A stretch of DNA of 64,000 nt from Actinomycetes bacterium (GTDB lineage: Bacteria > Actinomycetota > Acidimicrobiia > Acidimicrobiales > RAAP-2): the NCBI GenBank assembly GCA_021779855.1, contig JAJXZW010000012.1:1-64000 (forward strand), written 5' to 3'. The translations under genes and the position numbers were made by a program. This document shows positions 53,344 to 63,191 of this stretch, one piece after another. Positions within the stretch are counted from its first letter, which is position 1, and each line of letters opens with the position of its first letter. The notes beneath the pieces were generated by a model. That model was not told the DNA's origin and ran no database searches. It was given only the letters and a program-made list of their open reading frames with translations.

Positions 53344-53899
53344 GTCCCTCGTCGTCGTCCTGATCGGCCCGGGCGGCGTCGGCAAGGGCACGCTGGCGCA
53401 CCGCCTCGTCGAGCGCGACGGCCACCTCTGGCTGTCGCGGAGCTGGACGACCCGCCCGCCCCGGCCCCACGAGACCGACGCCGACTACGCCTTCGTCTCG
53501 CCCGAGGAGTTCGCCCGCGCGATCGACGAGGGCCGCTTCCTCGAGTGGGCCGAGTTCCACGGCCACCTCTACGGCACGCCCCGGCCGACGCCGCCGGAGG
53601 GCGACGACGTGCTCCTGGAGATCGACGTCCAGGGGGCCGAGCAGGTCCGCCGGCTCGTCCCCGACGCCGTGGTCGTCCTGGTGACCGCGCCCGACGACTC
53701 GTCGCTCGAGGCGCGCCTGCGCGGGCGCGGCGACGACGAGTCCCACGTGCGGGCGCGCCTGGCGAGCGCCCCCGCGGAGGTCGCCCGGGGCCGGGCCCTG
53801 GCGGACCGGGTGGTGGTCAACGACGACCCGGACCGGGCGGCCGCGGAGATCGTCTCTATACTGGAGGGGCTGCGCCGAGCCCGGCGCACCCCCGCCTGA
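53333..53899 (+). CDS. gmk: Guanylate kinase
   Basis: This 188-residue enzyme converts GMP to GDP. The Walker A is GPGGVGKGT (residues 12-20), and the GMP site has RSWTTRPPRPHETDADYAFVS and FLEWAEFHGHLYGTP. TTG 53333 is the only reasonable start in frame and lies 11 nt inside mihF, so translation is coupled. GTG 53340 is out of frame and meets a stop at once. Confidence 0.93.
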   Translation: MSGESLVVVLIGPGGVGKGTLAHRLVERDGHLWLSRSWTTRPPRPHETDADYAFVSPEEFARAIDEGRFLEWAEFHGHLYGTPRPTPPEGDDVLLEIDVQGAEQVRRLVPDAVVVLVTAPDDSSLEARLRGRGDDESHVRARLASAPAEVARGRALADRVVVNDDPDRAAAEIVSILEGLRRARRTPA

Positions 53900-53911
53900 G
53901 AAGGACGCCCC

Positions 53912-54265
53912 ATGGCCGAACGCCCCACCCTCGTCGACCCGCCCATCGAGGACCTCCTGGCCAAGGTCGGCGCGTCGAGGTTCACGCTGGTCGCGGTGTC
54001 CTCGATCCGGGCCCGCCAGATCAACGAGTACTACAACGGGCTCGGCGCCGGCCACGGCGGGGTCATCCCGCCCCAGGTGACCAGCCTGTCGAACAAGTCG
54101 CTGTCGATCGCCATGGAGGAGCTCTTCGAGGGCAAGCTCCAGTATCACCGCCCGACCCCCGAGGAGATCGAGGCCGAGCGCGAGGCCGCCGAGGCGGCCG
54201 CCGAGGCCCGGGCGGACGCGGGCCTCGACCTCGACGCGTTCACCGATGCCCTCCGCGACGCCTGA
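53912..54265 (+). CDS. rpoZ: RNA polymerase omega subunit
   Basis: This 117-residue protein helps assemble the beta-prime subunit. It has PPIEDLLAKVGASRFTLVAVSSIRARQIN at the start and SNKSLSIAMEELFEGKLQY, both typical of actinobacterial omega. The tail is acidic and Ala/Glu rich. AAGGA precedes ATG 53912. The end overlaps coaBC by 20 nt. Confidence 0.95.
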   Translation: MAERPTLVDPPIEDLLAKVGASRFTLVAVSSIRARQINEYYNGLGAGHGGVIPPQVTSLSNKSLSIAMEELFEGKLQYHRPTPEEIEAEREAAEAAAEARADAGLDLDAFTDALRDA

Positions 54266-55478
54266 GCCGGGGCCCTACCGCATCGTCCTAGGCGTCGCCG
54301 GCGGCGTCGCCGCCTACAAGTCGGCCGAGTTGATCCGTCGGCTGCGCGCGCGCGGCTACGAGGTCGAGCCCGTCATGACCCGCGAGGCCGCGCGCTTCAT
54401 CGGCCCGACGACCCTGGCGGCCCTGGCCGGCCGGCCGGCGCGCACCGAGCTCTTCGACGACCCCACGACGCCGATCCCGCACACCCGGCTCGGCCAGGGC
54501 GCCGACTGCGTCGTGGTGGCCCCGGCGACGGCCCACCTGATCGCCCGCTACGCGCTGGGCCTGGCCGACGACCTGCTCAGCGCCACCCTGCTCGCGACCC
54601 GGGCGCCGGTCGTGCTCTGCCCGGCGATGCACACCGAGATGTGGGAGAGCCCCTCGGTGGGCGAGAACCTGGCCACGCTGCGCCGGCGCGGCGTGCTGGT
54701 GCTCGGCCCCGACGCGGGACCGCTCGCCGGCGGCGACGAGGGGCCGGGACGCCTCGCGGAGCCCGAGGCGATCTGCGCGCTGGTCGCGCGCGTGCTCGAG
54801 GGCTACCGCGGACCCCTGTCGGGCCGGCGGGTCCTCGTGAGCGCCGGGGGCACGCGCGAGGCGATCGACCCGGTCCGGGTCCTCACGAACCGCTCCTCGG
54901 GCCGCCAGGGCCTCGCCCTGGCGGAGGTCGCGGCCCGCCTCGGGGCCGACGTGACCCTCGTCACGGCCGGGGCCCACGAGGTGGCCCCCGACGTCGCGCG
55001 CGCCGTGACGGTCGTGCGGGTCGAGAGCGCGGCCCAGATGGCCGACGCGCTGGCGCGCGACTTCGCGCGCGCCGACGCCCTGGTGATGGCGGCGGCCGTG
55101 TCGGACTTCACCGTCGGGGCCCGCCCCGAGAAGATCAAGCGCGCCGACGGCGCGCCGACCCTCGCGCTCGTGGCGGCCCCCGACGTGCTGGCCGGGCTCG
55201 CGGCCGCCCGCCGCCCGGGCCAGGTGCTCGTGGGCTTCGCCGCCGAGACGACCGACGTCGAGGCGAACGCCCAGCACAAGCTCGAGGCCAAGGGCGTCGA
55301 CCTGCTCGTCGCGAACGACGTCACCGCCCCCGGGGCCGGCTTCGACCACGAGACGAACGAGGTCGTGATCCTCGCGCGCGACGCGGCGCCCGAGCGCGTC
55401 GCGCTCGCCTCGAAGGGGGCCGTCGCCGAGGCCATCTTGGCTAGGGTGGCTGCGTTGCTGGAGCGAGGAGCCCGATGA
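54246..55478 (+). CDS. coaBC: Bifunctional phosphopantothenoylcysteine decarboxylase/synthase
   Basis: This 410-residue protein carries two steps of coenzyme A synthesis. The N-terminal CoaC flavoprotein half has [16 protein letters not shown] and PAMHTEMWE (His in place of the enteric Asn of PAMN, seen in Actinobacteria). The CoaB half starts near residue 190 with [22 protein letters not shown] and has EKIKR. ATG 54246 lies inside rpoZ. It overlaps metK by 4 nt. Confidence 0.94.
   Translation: MPSATPEPGPYRIVLGVAGGVAAYKSAELIRRLRARGYEVEPVMTREAARFIGPTTLAALAGRPARTELFDDPTTPIPHTRLGQGADCVVVAPATAHLIARYALGLADDLLSATLLATRAPVVLCPAMHTEMWESPSVGENLATLRRRGVLVLGPDAGPLAGGDEGPGRLAEPEAICALVARVLEGYRGPLSGRRVLVSAGGTREAIDPVRVLTNRSSGRQGLALAEVAARLGADVTLVTAGAHEVAPDVARAVTVVRVESAAQMADALARDFARADALVMAAAVSDFTVGARPEKIKRADGAPTLALVAAPDVLAGLAAARRPGQVLVGFAAETTDVEANAQHKLEAKGVDLLVANDVTAPGAGFDHETNEVVILARDAAPERVALASKGAVAEAILARVAALLERGAR
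55442..55447 (+). promoter_or_regulatory. Possible internal -10 (TAGGGT) for metK
   Basis: TAGGGT inside the end of coaBC. It would give a roughly 20-nt leader containing GCGAGGAG before ATG 55475. Confidence 0.35.
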
Positions 55479-56671
55479 GCGACCGCACGCTGTTCACCTC
55501 GGAGTCGGTGACCGAGGGCCACCCCGACAAGATCGCCGACCAGATCTCCGACAGCGTGCTCGACGCCATCGTCGCCCAGGACCCCGACGCGCGCGTGGCC
55601 TGCGAGACCCTGCTCACCACCGGGCTGTGCGTGGTGGCCGGCGAGGTCACCACCAGCGCCTCGGTCGACATCACCTCGATCGCGCGCCGGGCGATCCTCG
55701 ACATCGGCTACGACGACGGCGCGAAGGGCTTCGACGGGCGCACCTGCGCGGTGCTGGTCTCCCTCGGGCGCCAGAGCCCGGACATCGCCGGGGGCGTCGA
55801 CCGGGCCCTCGAGCTGCGCGACGGCACCGGAGGCGAGGACGAGCTCAACGCCCTGGGCGCCGGCGACCAGGGGATGATGTTCGGCTACGCCTGCGACGAC
55901 AACGAGGACTTCATGCCCCTGCCGATCTGGCTGGCGCACCGGCTCTCGATGCGCCTGGCCCAGGTGCGCCGGACCGGGCTCGTGCCCTACCTGCGACCCG
56001 ACGGCAAGACCCAGGTCACCGTCGCCTACGAGGACGGGCGGCCCGTCGGGGTCGACACGGTGCTCGTCTCGACCCAGCACGAGGACCACGTGAGCCACGC
56101 CCTCATCGAGCGCGACGTGATCGAGCACGTGATCGCCCCGGTGCTGCCCGGCGACCTCGACCACCGCTCGATGCGCACGATCGTCAACCCCTCGGGCAAG
56201 TTCGTCCTGGGCGGCCCCCACGCCGACGCCGGGCTCACGGGTCGCAAGGTCATCGTCGACACCTACGGCGGGATGGCCCGCCACGGCGGGGGCGCCTTCT
56301 CGGGCAAGGACCCGTCCAAGGTCGACCGCTCGGCGGCCTACGCCGCGCGGTGGGTGGCCAAGCACGTGGTGGCCTCGGGGGCCGCGCGCCGCTGTGAGGT
56401 CCAGGTGGCCTACGCCATCGGCATGGCCCGGCCGGTCTCGGTGCTCGTGGAGACCTTCGGCACCGAGCGGGTCGACACGGCCACGATCGCCAAGGCCATC
56501 GACGCCCTGTTCGACCTGCGCCCGGCGGCGATCATCCGCGACCTCGACCTGCGCCGGCCGATCTACGCGCGCACCGCGGCCTACGGCCACTTCGGCCGGA
56601 CCGACCAGGGATTCACCTGGGAGCAGACCCCGCGGCTCGACGACCTGCGCCGCGAACTCGACCTGGCCTAG
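55475..56671 (+). CDS. metK: S-adenosylmethionine synthetase
   Basis: This 398-residue enzyme makes SAM from methionine and ATP. Motifs: [17 protein letters not shown] at the start, [12 protein letters not shown] near residue 127 and [16 protein letters not shown] near 270. Length is normal. It is preceded by AGGAG and coupled to coaBC (ATGA). The TAG shares its last G with the GTG of priA. Confidence 0.97.
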   Translation: MSDRTLFTSESVTEGHPDKIADQISDSVLDAIVAQDPDARVACETLLTTGLCVVAGEVTTSASVDITSIARRAILDIGYDDGAKGFDGRTCAVLVSLGRQSPDIAGGVDRALELRDGTGGEDELNALGAGDQGMMFGYACDDNEDFMPLPIWLAHRLSMRLAQVRRTGLVPYLRPDGKTQVTVAYEDGRPVGVDTVLVSTQHEDHVSHALIERDVIEHVIAPVLPGDLDHRSMRTIVNPSGKFVLGGPHADAGLTGRKVIVDTYGGMARHGGGAFSGKDPSKVDRSAAYAARWVAKHVVASGAARRCEVQVAYAIGMARPVSVLVETFGTERVDTATIAKAIDALFDLRPAAIIRDLDLRRPIYARTAAYGHFGRTDQGFTWEQTPRLDDLRRELDLA

Positions 56672-58374
56672 TGGCCGGGGTCGTCCGGGTCCTCACCGAG
56701 GTCGCCCCCCTCGAACGGGGCTTCGACTACCGCGACGGGGGGATGGCGCTCTCGGTGGGCGACCGGGTGCGCGTCGCGCTCGGCCCGCGCTCGGTGCGCG
56801 GCTGGGTGATCGACCAGGGCGTCACCGAGCCCGAGCGCCCCGCCGAGGGGCTGCGGGCCGTCACCGCGTCGCTCGGGCTCGGGCCGCCGCCCGCGGTCGT
56901 CGAGCTCGCCCGCTGGGCCGCCTGGCGCTACGGCGCGCCCTGGAGCCACTTCCTCGCCACGGCCTCGGCGCCCCGGATCGTGCGCGAGCTCCCGGTCGCC
57001 CCCGCCGCCGGCCCGGCCGACCCGCCCCCGCGGCGGGTCTGGGCGCCCGGGACCTACCAGCTGGCCCCCACGACCGACCCCCTCGACCTCGTGCTCTCGG
57101 CCTACGAGGCGACCCGGGGGCGCGAGGGCTCGCTCCTGGTCGTCGTGCCCCACGAGGGGTGGGCCGAGCGGCTGGCGTCGCGGCTGGAGCGCCGCGGGCT
57201 CGCCGTCGCGCGCGAGGACTGGGCCCGGGCCCGGGCCGGCTGGCCGGTCGTGGTGGGGACGAGGGCGGCGGCCTTCGCGCCCGCGCCCCGTCTGGCCGGG
57301 GCGGTCGTGCTCGACGCCGACGACGACGCCCTCGCCTCGAGCGCCGCCCCGACCTGGGACGCGCCGACCGTGGTCGCGGAGCGGTGCCGGCGCGACGCGG
57401 CCCCGCACTGGACGGGCGCCCTCTGGCCCTCGCCGGCGCTCGTCGGGCGGGGGGGCTACGCGCGCGACCCCGACCTCGTCGGCGGGTGGCCACGGGTCGT
57501 CGTGGTCGACCGGCGCGACCGCGACCCCCACGAGGGGGCGCTCGCGCCGGAGGTGCTCGAGGCGGCGCGGCGCGCGCTCGCGAGCGACGAGCCGGTCGCC
57601 CTCGCCGTCCTCCACCAGCGCCTCGGGACGGGTCGACTCCTCGCGTGCGGGCGCTGCGGGGCGCTCGTGCGCTGCCCCACGTGCGGCCAGGCCGAGGCCG
57701 AGGCCGGGGGCGCCCTGGCGTGCCCGGGGGGGCACACGCGCGAGCGCTTCTGCGCCGCGTGCGCCTCGACGGCGCTGCGCCGGGTGCGCTCGGGCGTGAC
57801 GACCCTCGCGCGCGACGTCGCGGCCCAGCTGGGCGTCGCCGTCGCCGAGGTCACCGCCGCGCGCCCCTACGACGGCGCGGCGCGCGTGGTGGTGGGCACC
57901 GAGGCGCTCTTCGCCTCGGTGCGCCGGGCCGGGGCGGTCTGCGTCGCCGACGCCGACCAGTACCTGCTGGCCCCGCGCGCGGCGGCCCGCCGCCAGTTCG
58001 TCCACGCGCTCGGGCGCGCCGGCCGGCTCGTCGGCTCCCGGCGCGAGGGGCGCGCCGTGCTCTACGTGCAGACCCGGCGCGGCGCGGACCCGGTGCTCGA
58101 GGCGGTGGTCGCGGCGCGCTTCGACGACCTCGTCGCCGAGGAGGCCGCCGAGGCCGCGCTGCTGGGCCTCTCGCCCTTCGGGGGCGAGGCCCGGCTCTCG
58201 GGCGAGGGCGCCGGCGAGCTGGCGGCGGAGCTCGCGGCGCACGGGGTGGAGGTGCGCGAGGGCGCGGGGGGCTTCGTCGCGCGCGCGCCCGACGTCGCGA
58301 CGCTCTGTGACGCACTGGCCGCGTGCGCGTCGCGGCGGCGGTGTCGGGTCGCCGTGGCGGGGGGCGACGGGTAA
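56671..58374 (+). CDS. priA: Degenerate primosomal protein N' (PriA-like)
   Basis: This 567-residue protein keeps the PriA N-terminal DNA-binding part (LERGFDYRDGG...GDRVRVALGPRSVRGWV) and the zinc-binding region with CGRCGALVRCPTCG and FCAACAS. The helicase is broken: no Walker A GxGKT is seen where the TSGKT loop should be (ATRGREGSLLVVVPHEGW), and the DExH box reads DADDDA. Actinobacterial PriA proteins are generally like this, so it probably works as a replication-restart loader without helicase activity. Confidence 0.88.
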   Translation: MAGVVRVLTEVAPLERGFDYRDGGMALSVGDRVRVALGPRSVRGWVIDQGVTEPERPAEGLRAVTASLGLGPPPAVVELARWAAWRYGAPWSHFLATASAPRIVRELPVAPAAGPADPPPRRVWAPGTYQLAPTTDPLDLVLSAYEATRGREGSLLVVVPHEGWAERLASRLERRGLAVAREDWARARAGWPVVVGTRAAAFAPAPRLAGAVVLDADDDALASSAAPTWDAPTVVAERCRRDAAPHWTGALWPSPALVGRGGYARDPDLVGGWPRVVVVDRRDRDPHEGALAPEVLEAARRALASDEPVALAVLHQRLGTGRLLACGRCGALVRCPTCGQAEAEAGGALACPGGHTRERFCAACASTALRRVRSGVTTLARDVAAQLGVAVAEVTAARPYDGAARVVVGTEALFASVRRAGAVCVADADQYLLAPRAAARRQFVHALGRAGRLVGSRREGRAVLYVQTRRGADPVLEAVVAARFDDLVAEEAAEAALLGLSPFGGEARLSGEGAGELAAELAAHGVEVREGAGGFVARAPDVATLCDALAACASRRRCRVAVAGGDG

Positions 58375-58377
58375 CGT
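58372..58377 (+). promoter_or_regulatory. Leaderless-type -10 (TAACGT) for def
   Basis: TAACGT overlaps the priA stop (TAA), with a 6-nt spacer to GTG 58384. Confidence 0.6.
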
Positions 58378-58383
58378 GGTCCG

Positions 58384-58890
58384 GTGAGCCTGCTGCCGAT
58401 CCGCGTCTTCCCCGACCCGGTCCTCACCACCCCCACGACCGAGGTCACCGAGATCGACGGCGCCCTGGCCTCGCTGTGCGACTCGATGATCGAGACGATG
58501 TACGACGCGCCGGGCGTGGGGCTGGCCGCGAACCAGATCGGGGTCGCCAAGCGGTTCTTCGTCTACGACGCGGGCGAGGGCCCGCGGGTCGTGGTCAACC
58601 CGCGGATCGTCGAGACCTCGGGCGAGTGGGAGTACGACGAGGGCTGCCTCTCGGTGCCCGGGATGGGCTGGGCGATCACCCGGCCCGGGACGGTCCACCT
58701 GGTCGGGGTGGACCTGGAGGGCCGCGAGCTCGACGTCGTCGCCACCGAACTCGAGGCCCGCATCTTCCTGCACGAGACCGACCACCTCGACGGGCGACTC
58801 CTGCTCGACCGGCTGGACGAGGACGAGCGTCGCGAGGCGCTGCGCGAGCTGCGCGGCCGGCGGCTGCGGCTCGGACGCCGCGCCGACTAG
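58384..58890 (+). CDS. def: Peptide deformylase
   Basis: This 168-residue metalloenzyme removes N-formyl groups from new proteins. All three motifs are present: GVGLAANQIG (44-53), EGCLSVPG with Cys88, and HETDH (His130, Glu131, His134). The HExDH has Thr in the middle, a harmless variant. fmt starts directly after its stop. Confidence 0.96.
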   Translation: MSLLPIRVFPDPVLTTPTTEVTEIDGALASLCDSMIETMYDAPGVGLAANQIGVAKRFFVYDAGEGPRVVVNPRIVETSGEWEYDEGCLSVPGMGWAITRPGTVHLVGVDLEGRELDVVATELEARIFLHETDHLDGRLLLDRLDEDERREALRELRGRRLRLGRRAD

Positions 58891-59781
58891 ATGCGTCTCG
58901 CCTTCCTCGGCACGCCGCGCGCGGCGGTGCCGACCCTGGAGGGCCTCTGCGACGCCGGCCACGACGTCGCCCTCGTCGTCACCCGGCCCGACCGCCGCCG
59001 GACCCGGGGCGGGCGGCCCGAGCCGAGCCCCGTGAAGCGCGCCGCCCTCGAGCGGGGCCTGCGCGTCACGAGCCGGCTCGCCGACGTGCTCGACGTCGGG
59101 GTCGAGCGCGGGGTGGTCGTCGCCTACGGTGCGCTCGTGCCGCCCGCGGTGCTCGCGGCGGTGCCCATGCTCAACGTCCACTTCTCCCTGCTGCCGCGCT
59201 GGCGCGGCGCCGCCCCGGTGGAGCGGGCCATCCTGGCGGGCGACGAGCGCACCGGGGTGACGATCATCACGCTCGAGGAAGCCCTCGACACCGGGCCGAT
59301 CCACGCGTCGGCCGCGGTCGAGGTCGACGAGAAGGACGCCGCGGCCCTCACCGAGGAGCTGGCCGCCCTCGGGGCCCGACTGCTCCTCGGGGTGCTCGAG
59401 GACCCCACGGCGCTCGGGGGCGCGCGACCCCAGGTCGGCGAGGCGACCTACGCGAGGAAGCTCACGAAGGCCGAGCGGGCCCTCGACCCCTCGACGGGGG
59501 CCGCCCGGGCGGCGCGGGTGGTGCGCCTCGGCGGCGCCCACCTCGAGTGCGCGGGCCAGCGGCTCCTCGTCGAGCGCGTCGCGCCGAGCGGGGCGCGCGT
59601 CGCGGCGGGCACCGTCGCCCTCGTCGAGGGCCGGGTGGTCCTGGGCCTCGACGACGGCGCCCTCGAGCTCCTCGAGGTGCGCCCGGCCGGTCGGGGCTCG
59701 ATGGCGGCGTCGGCGTGGTGGCGCGGACGACGCGCCGACGCCCCGGCGACGTGGTCGGGCGGCGCGGGCGACCCCCTCTAG
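58891..59781 (+). CDS. fmt: Methionyl-tRNA formyltransferase
   Basis: This 296-residue enzyme formylates initiator Met-tRNA, the partner reaction to Def. It has LAFLGTPRAAVPTLEGL at the start, NVHFSLLPRWRGAAPVERAI (catalytic Asn/His/Asp region) and GVTIITLEEALDTGPI. The C-terminal OB-like domain is present. ATG 58891 abuts the def TAG. The rsmB gene that often follows fmt is absent here; rpe comes next. Confidence 0.95.
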   Translation: MRLAFLGTPRAAVPTLEGLCDAGHDVALVVTRPDRRRTRGGRPEPSPVKRAALERGLRVTSRLADVLDVGVERGVVVAYGALVPPAVLAAVPMLNVHFSLLPRWRGAAPVERAILAGDERTGVTIITLEEALDTGPIHASAAVEVDEKDAAALTEELAALGARLLLGVLEDPTALGGARPQVGEATYARKLTKAERALDPSTGAARAARVVRLGGAHLECAGQRLLVERVAPSGARVAAGTVALVEGRVVLGLDDGALELLEVRPAGRGSMAASAWWRGRRADAPATWSGGAGDPL

Positions 59782-59784
59782 GCT
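59779..59784 (+). promoter_or_regulatory. Leaderless-type -10 (TAGGCT) for rpe
   Basis: TAGGCT overlaps the fmt stop codon, with a 6-nt spacer (GAGCGC) to GTG 59791. Confidence 0.6.
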
Positions 59785-59790
59785 GAGCGC

Positions 59791-60477
59791 GTGAGCGCGC
59801 ACCCCCCCGGTGAGGTCGGGGCGCTGCGCGTGGCGCCCTCGATCCTGTCGGCCGACTTCGGGCGCCTCGGCGCGTGCGTCGCCGAGGTCGACGCCGAGAC
59901 CGACTGGCTGCACGTCGACGTGATGGACGGCCACTTCGTGCCCAACGTGAGCCTGGGCCCGCCGGTGGTCGCCTCGCTGCGGCGCTACAGCGAGCGCTTC
60001 TTCGACTGCCACCTCATGATGGATGAGCCCGGGCGCTACCTCGAGGCCTTCGCCCGCGCCGGCGCCGACGGCTGCACCGTGCACGTCGAGGTGGGCGGCA
60101 CCGACGGGCTGATCGACGCGATGCGCGCCCTCGGCCTGCGCGTCGGGCTCGCCGCCAACCCCGACACGCCCTTTGGCGCCGTCGAGGCGTTCCTCGGACG
60201 GATCGACCTGCTGCTGCTCATGACCGTCTTCCCGGGCTTCGGGGGCCAGTCCTTCATGGCCGAGGTGATGGACAAGGTCGAGCGGGCGCGCGCGGCGATC
60301 GAGGCCGGCGGGCTCGGGGTCGACCTCGAGGTCGACGGCGGGATCGACCCGGGGACGGCCCCCGTCGCCGTCGCGGCCGGCGCCAACGTGCTGGTCGCCG
60401 GCTCGGCGATCTTCGCCCGGCCCGATCCCCTGGGGGCGGCCCGGGCGCTGCGCGCCGCCGCCGCGGCCGCTCGATGA
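59791..60477 (+). CDS. rpe: Ribulose-phosphate 3-epimerase
   Basis: This 228-residue TIM barrel interconverts ribulose-5-phosphate and xylulose-5-phosphate. Motifs: VAPSILSADFGRLG, LHVDVMDGHFVPN (metal and catalytic residues), HLMMDEP and MTVFPGFGGQSF. It supplies pentose phosphates, of which ribulose-5-phosphate is a substrate of RibBA downstream. It overlaps ribD by 4 nt. Confidence 0.96.
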   Translation: MSAHPPGEVGALRVAPSILSADFGRLGACVAEVDAETDWLHVDVMDGHFVPNVSLGPPVVASLRRYSERFFDCHLMMDEPGRYLEAFARAGADGCTVHVEVGGTDGLIDAMRALGLRVGLAANPDTPFGAVEAFLGRIDLLLLMTVFPGFGGQSFMAEVMDKVERARAAIEAGGLGVDLEVDGGIDPGTAPVAVAAGANVLVAGSAIFARPDPLGAARALRAAAAAAR

Positions 60478-61454
60478 TCGACCTCGAGGGGGCGATGGCC
60501 GCGGCCCGTGCCGCGGCCGCCACCGCCCGCCTCGACGCGCCGCCCAACCCCTGGGTGGGGGCGGTCGTGCTCGACGACCTCGGCGAGGTGCTGGCCACCG
60601 GGGCGACGGCCGCCCCGGGGGGTCCCCACGCCGAGGTGGCGGCCCTGCGCGCGGCCGGGGCGTGGGCGCGGGGCGCGACGCTCGTGGTGACCCTCGAGCC
60701 CTGCGCCCACACCGGGCGCACGCCGCCCTGCGTGGAGGCGATCGAGGCGGCCGGGGTCTCCCGGGTCGTGGTCGGGGTCGTCGACCCCGACCCCCGCGTG
60801 GCCGGCCGGGGCCTGGCGCACCTGCGCGCGGCCGGGGTCGAGGTCGTCGAGGGCGTCGACGGGCCCGCCGTCGCCGACCAGCTGGCCGCGTACCTGACCC
60901 ACCGGCGCACGGGCCGGCCCTACGTGGTGGGCAAGGTGGCCGCCACCCTGGACGGCATGGTCGCCGTCGCCGACGGGACCAGCCAGTGGATCACCGGCGA
61001 GGCGGCCCGCGCCGACGCCCACCGCCTGCGCGCCGAGAGCCAGGCGATCCTCGTGGGGGCGGGCACGGTGCGCGCCGACGACCCGCGCCTGACCGCTCGG
61101 CTGGGGGAGCGCACCTACGAGCCCCTGCGGGTGGTGCTCGGGGCGGCCCCGGCCGCGGCGCGGGTCCGCCCCTGCCTGGAGCGCTCCGGCGAGCTCGGCC
61201 CGATCCTCGACGAGCTGGGCGCCCTCGACGTGCTCCAGCTGCTCGTCGAGGGCGGCCCGCGCACCCTGAGCGCGTTCCTCGAGGCCGGCCTGGTCGACCG
61301 GCTGGCCTGGTACGCGGCGCCGGCCCTCGCGGGCCCGGCGGGCCTCCCGGCCCTGGTCGGGCTGGCCACCCCTACGATGGAGTCCCTGAGGCGCGGCCGC
61401 CTGGTCGCCGTGACGCGCCTCGGCGAGGACGTACGGCTCGACGTGGAGGTCTGA
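60474..61454 (+). CDS. ribD: Bifunctional riboflavin deaminase/reductase
   Basis: This 326-residue protein carries two early riboflavin steps. The deaminase half has the zinc site HAEVAAL with EPCAHTGRTPPC (about residues 45-85). The reductase half starts near residue 142 (RPYVVGKVAATLDG) and is somewhat short, with the usual middle segment trimmed near residue 230. It overlaps ribBA by 1 nt. Confidence 0.93.
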   Translation: MIDLEGAMAAARAAAATARLDAPPNPWVGAVVLDDLGEVLATGATAAPGGPHAEVAALRAAGAWARGATLVVTLEPCAHTGRTPPCVEAIEAAGVSRVVVGVVDPDPRVAGRGLAHLRAAGVEVVEGVDGPAVADQLAAYLTHRRTGRPYVVGKVAATLDGMVAVADGTSQWITGEAARADAHRLRAESQAILVGAGTVRADDPRLTARLGERTYEPLRVVLGAAPAAARVRPCLERSGELGPILDELGALDVLQLLVEGGPRTLSAFLEAGLVDRLAWYAAPALAGPAGLPALVGLATPTMESLRRGRLVAVTRLGEDVRLDVEV

Positions 61455-62674
61455 TGGCGCTGGCGACGATCGAGGAGGCGATAGCCCAGATCCGCGCGGG
61501 CGGGATCGTGGTGGTGGTCGACGACGAGGACCGCGAGAACGAGGGCGACCTGGTGATGGCGGCCGAGGACGTCACCGCGAAGTCGATGGCCTTCTTCCTC
61601 GAGCACACCTCGGGGGTGATCTGCGCGCCGCTCGAGAGCGAGCGGGCCGACGAGCTCGACCTGCCGCTGATGGTGAGCGCGAACACCGAGAGCCAGCGCA
61701 CCGCCTTCACCGTCTCGGTCGACTACCGCCACGGCACCACGACCGGGATCTCGGTCCACGACCGGGCGGCCACGGTGCGCGCCCTCGTCGATCCGGCGAC
61801 GCGCTCGACGGACCTGAACCGGCCCGGCCACGTCTTCCCCCTGCGCTACCGCGAGGGCGGGGTCCTGAAGCGGGCCGGCCACACCGAGGCCACCGTCGAC
61901 CTGTGCCGGCTGGCCGGCAAGGCGACGGTGGGGGTGCTGTGCGAGGTGGTGACCCCCGACAAGTCCGACATGGCCCGCCTGCCCGACCTCGAGGCCTTCG
62001 CCGAGCGCCACGGGCTGCCGCTGGTCACGATCGCCGACCTCATCCGCTACCGGCGACGCCACGAGAAGCTCGTGCGCCGGGTCGCCGAGGCGAGCCTGCC
62101 GACCGAGTGGGGCACCTTCAGCGCCCTGGTCTACGAGAGCGTGCTCGACCACGAGCAGCACATGGCCCTCGTCTACGGGGACCTCGCGAGCCGGCCCGAC
62201 CCGCTGGTGCGGGTCCACTCCGAGTGCCTGACCGGCGACGCGCTGGGCTCGCTGCGCTGCGACTGCGGCCCCCAGCTGCACACCGCGCTCGCCAAGATCG
62301 CGGCCGAGGGAGCCGGGGTCGTGGTCTACCTGCGCGGCCACGAGGGCCGGGGGATCGGCCTCGGCCACAAGATCCGGGCCTACGCCCTCCAAGAGAGGGG
62401 CCGCGACACCGTCGACGCCAACCTCGACCAGGGCCTGCCCGTCGACTCGCGCGAGTACGGGATCGGTGCCCAGATCCTGGAGGACCTGGGGGTGCGCGCC
62501 ATGCGGCTCATGACCAACAACCCCGCGAAGTACGGCGGCCTCGAGGGGTTCGGGCTGCGCATCGTCGAGCGCGTCGCGCTCGAGAGCCAGCCGACGCCCT
62601 TCAACATCGACTACCTGCGCACCAAGCGCGAGCGGCTCGGACACCTCCTCGAGGGGCTCGATGAGCTCGAGTGA
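61454..62674 (+). CDS. ribBA: DHBP synthase / GTP cyclohydrolase II fusion
   Basis: This 406-residue protein joins two riboflavin enzymes. Residues 1-200 are the dihydroxybutanone phosphate synthase (DDEDRENEGDLVMAAE; GHTEATVDLCRLAG). The rest is GTP cyclohydrolase II with the zinc site SECLTGDALGSLRCDCG and GHEGRGIGL. It makes both precursors of lumazine. No ribE (riboflavin synthase) gene lies between ribD and this gene, its common place. It overlaps ribH by 14 nt. Confidence 0.95.
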   Translation: MALATIEEAIAQIRAGGIVVVVDDEDRENEGDLVMAAEDVTAKSMAFFLEHTSGVICAPLESERADELDLPLMVSANTESQRTAFTVSVDYRHGTTTGISVHDRAATVRALVDPATRSTDLNRPGHVFPLRYREGGVLKRAGHTEATVDLCRLAGKATVGVLCEVVTPDKSDMARLPDLEAFAERHGLPLVTIADLIRYRRRHEKLVRRVAEASLPTEWGTFSALVYESVLDHEQHMALVYGDLASRPDPLVRVHSECLTGDALGSLRCDCGPQLHTALAKIAAEGAGVVVYLRGHEGRGIGLGHKIRAYALQERGRDTVDANLDQGLPVDSREYGIGAQILEDLGVRAMRLMTNNPAKYGGLEGFGLRIVERVALESQPTPFNIDYLRTKRERLGHLLEGLDELE

Positions 62675-63191
62675 CAAGACCCTCCTCGACCCCGTGGCGC
62701 AGGCCCGCCTCGCCGGGCGGGTGGGCCGGCACCTCGACCCGGCCCCCGAGGGTCGCGGCCGCCGGGTGGCGATCGCCTGCGCCCGCTTCAACGGCGGGGT
62801 CACGACGCGCCTGCTCGAGGGCGCCCTCGAGGCGCTGGCCGAGCGCGGCGTCGAGCCCCACGACGTGACCGTCGCCTGGGCGCCGGGCGCCTTCGAGCTG
62901 CCCCTCACCGCCCGCGCGCTCGCGGCCGGCGGACCGGACGCGGTGATCGCCCTGGGCGCGGTGATCCGCGGGGACACCGGCCACTACGACTTCGTGGCCG
63001 GCGAGTGTGCGCGCGGCCTGCAGGACGTGGCGCTCTCGACCGGGGTGCCCGTCGTCTTCGGGGTGCTCACCACCGACACGGTCGACCAGGCGCTCGAGCG
63101 CTCGCGCGCCGACGGGTCCAACAAGGGTCGCGAGGCCGCCGAGACGGCGCTGTCGAGCGCCGCCCTGCTGCGCGGGCTCGCCGCGCGGTGA
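62661..63191 (+). CDS. ribH: 6,7-Dimethyl-8-ribityllumazine synthase
   Basis: This 176-residue enzyme forms lumazine. The family pattern is clear: ARFNGGVTTRLLEGALEAL, WAPGAFELPLTAR, ALGAVIRGDTGHYDFVAGE and GVLTTDTVDQALERS, with a longer N-terminus of about 35 residues. ATG 62661 lies inside ribBA; the stop overlaps the next gene (GTGA). Confidence 0.95.
   Translation: MSSSDKTLLDPVAQARLAGRVGRHLDPAPEGRGRRVAIACARFNGGVTTRLLEGALEALAERGVEPHDVTVAWAPGAFELPLTARALAAGGPDAVIALGAVIRGDTGHYDFVAGECARGLQDVALSTGVPVVFGVLTTDTVDQALERSRADGSNKGREAAETALSSAALLRGLAAR

Noticed and set aside
54803-60084. Very long minus-strand frames opposite coaBC to rpe, one over 1100 codons
   Set aside because: Stop codons are rare in every frame at this GC content. 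The plus strand carries a continuous set of well-known genes, and the minus frames match nothing.
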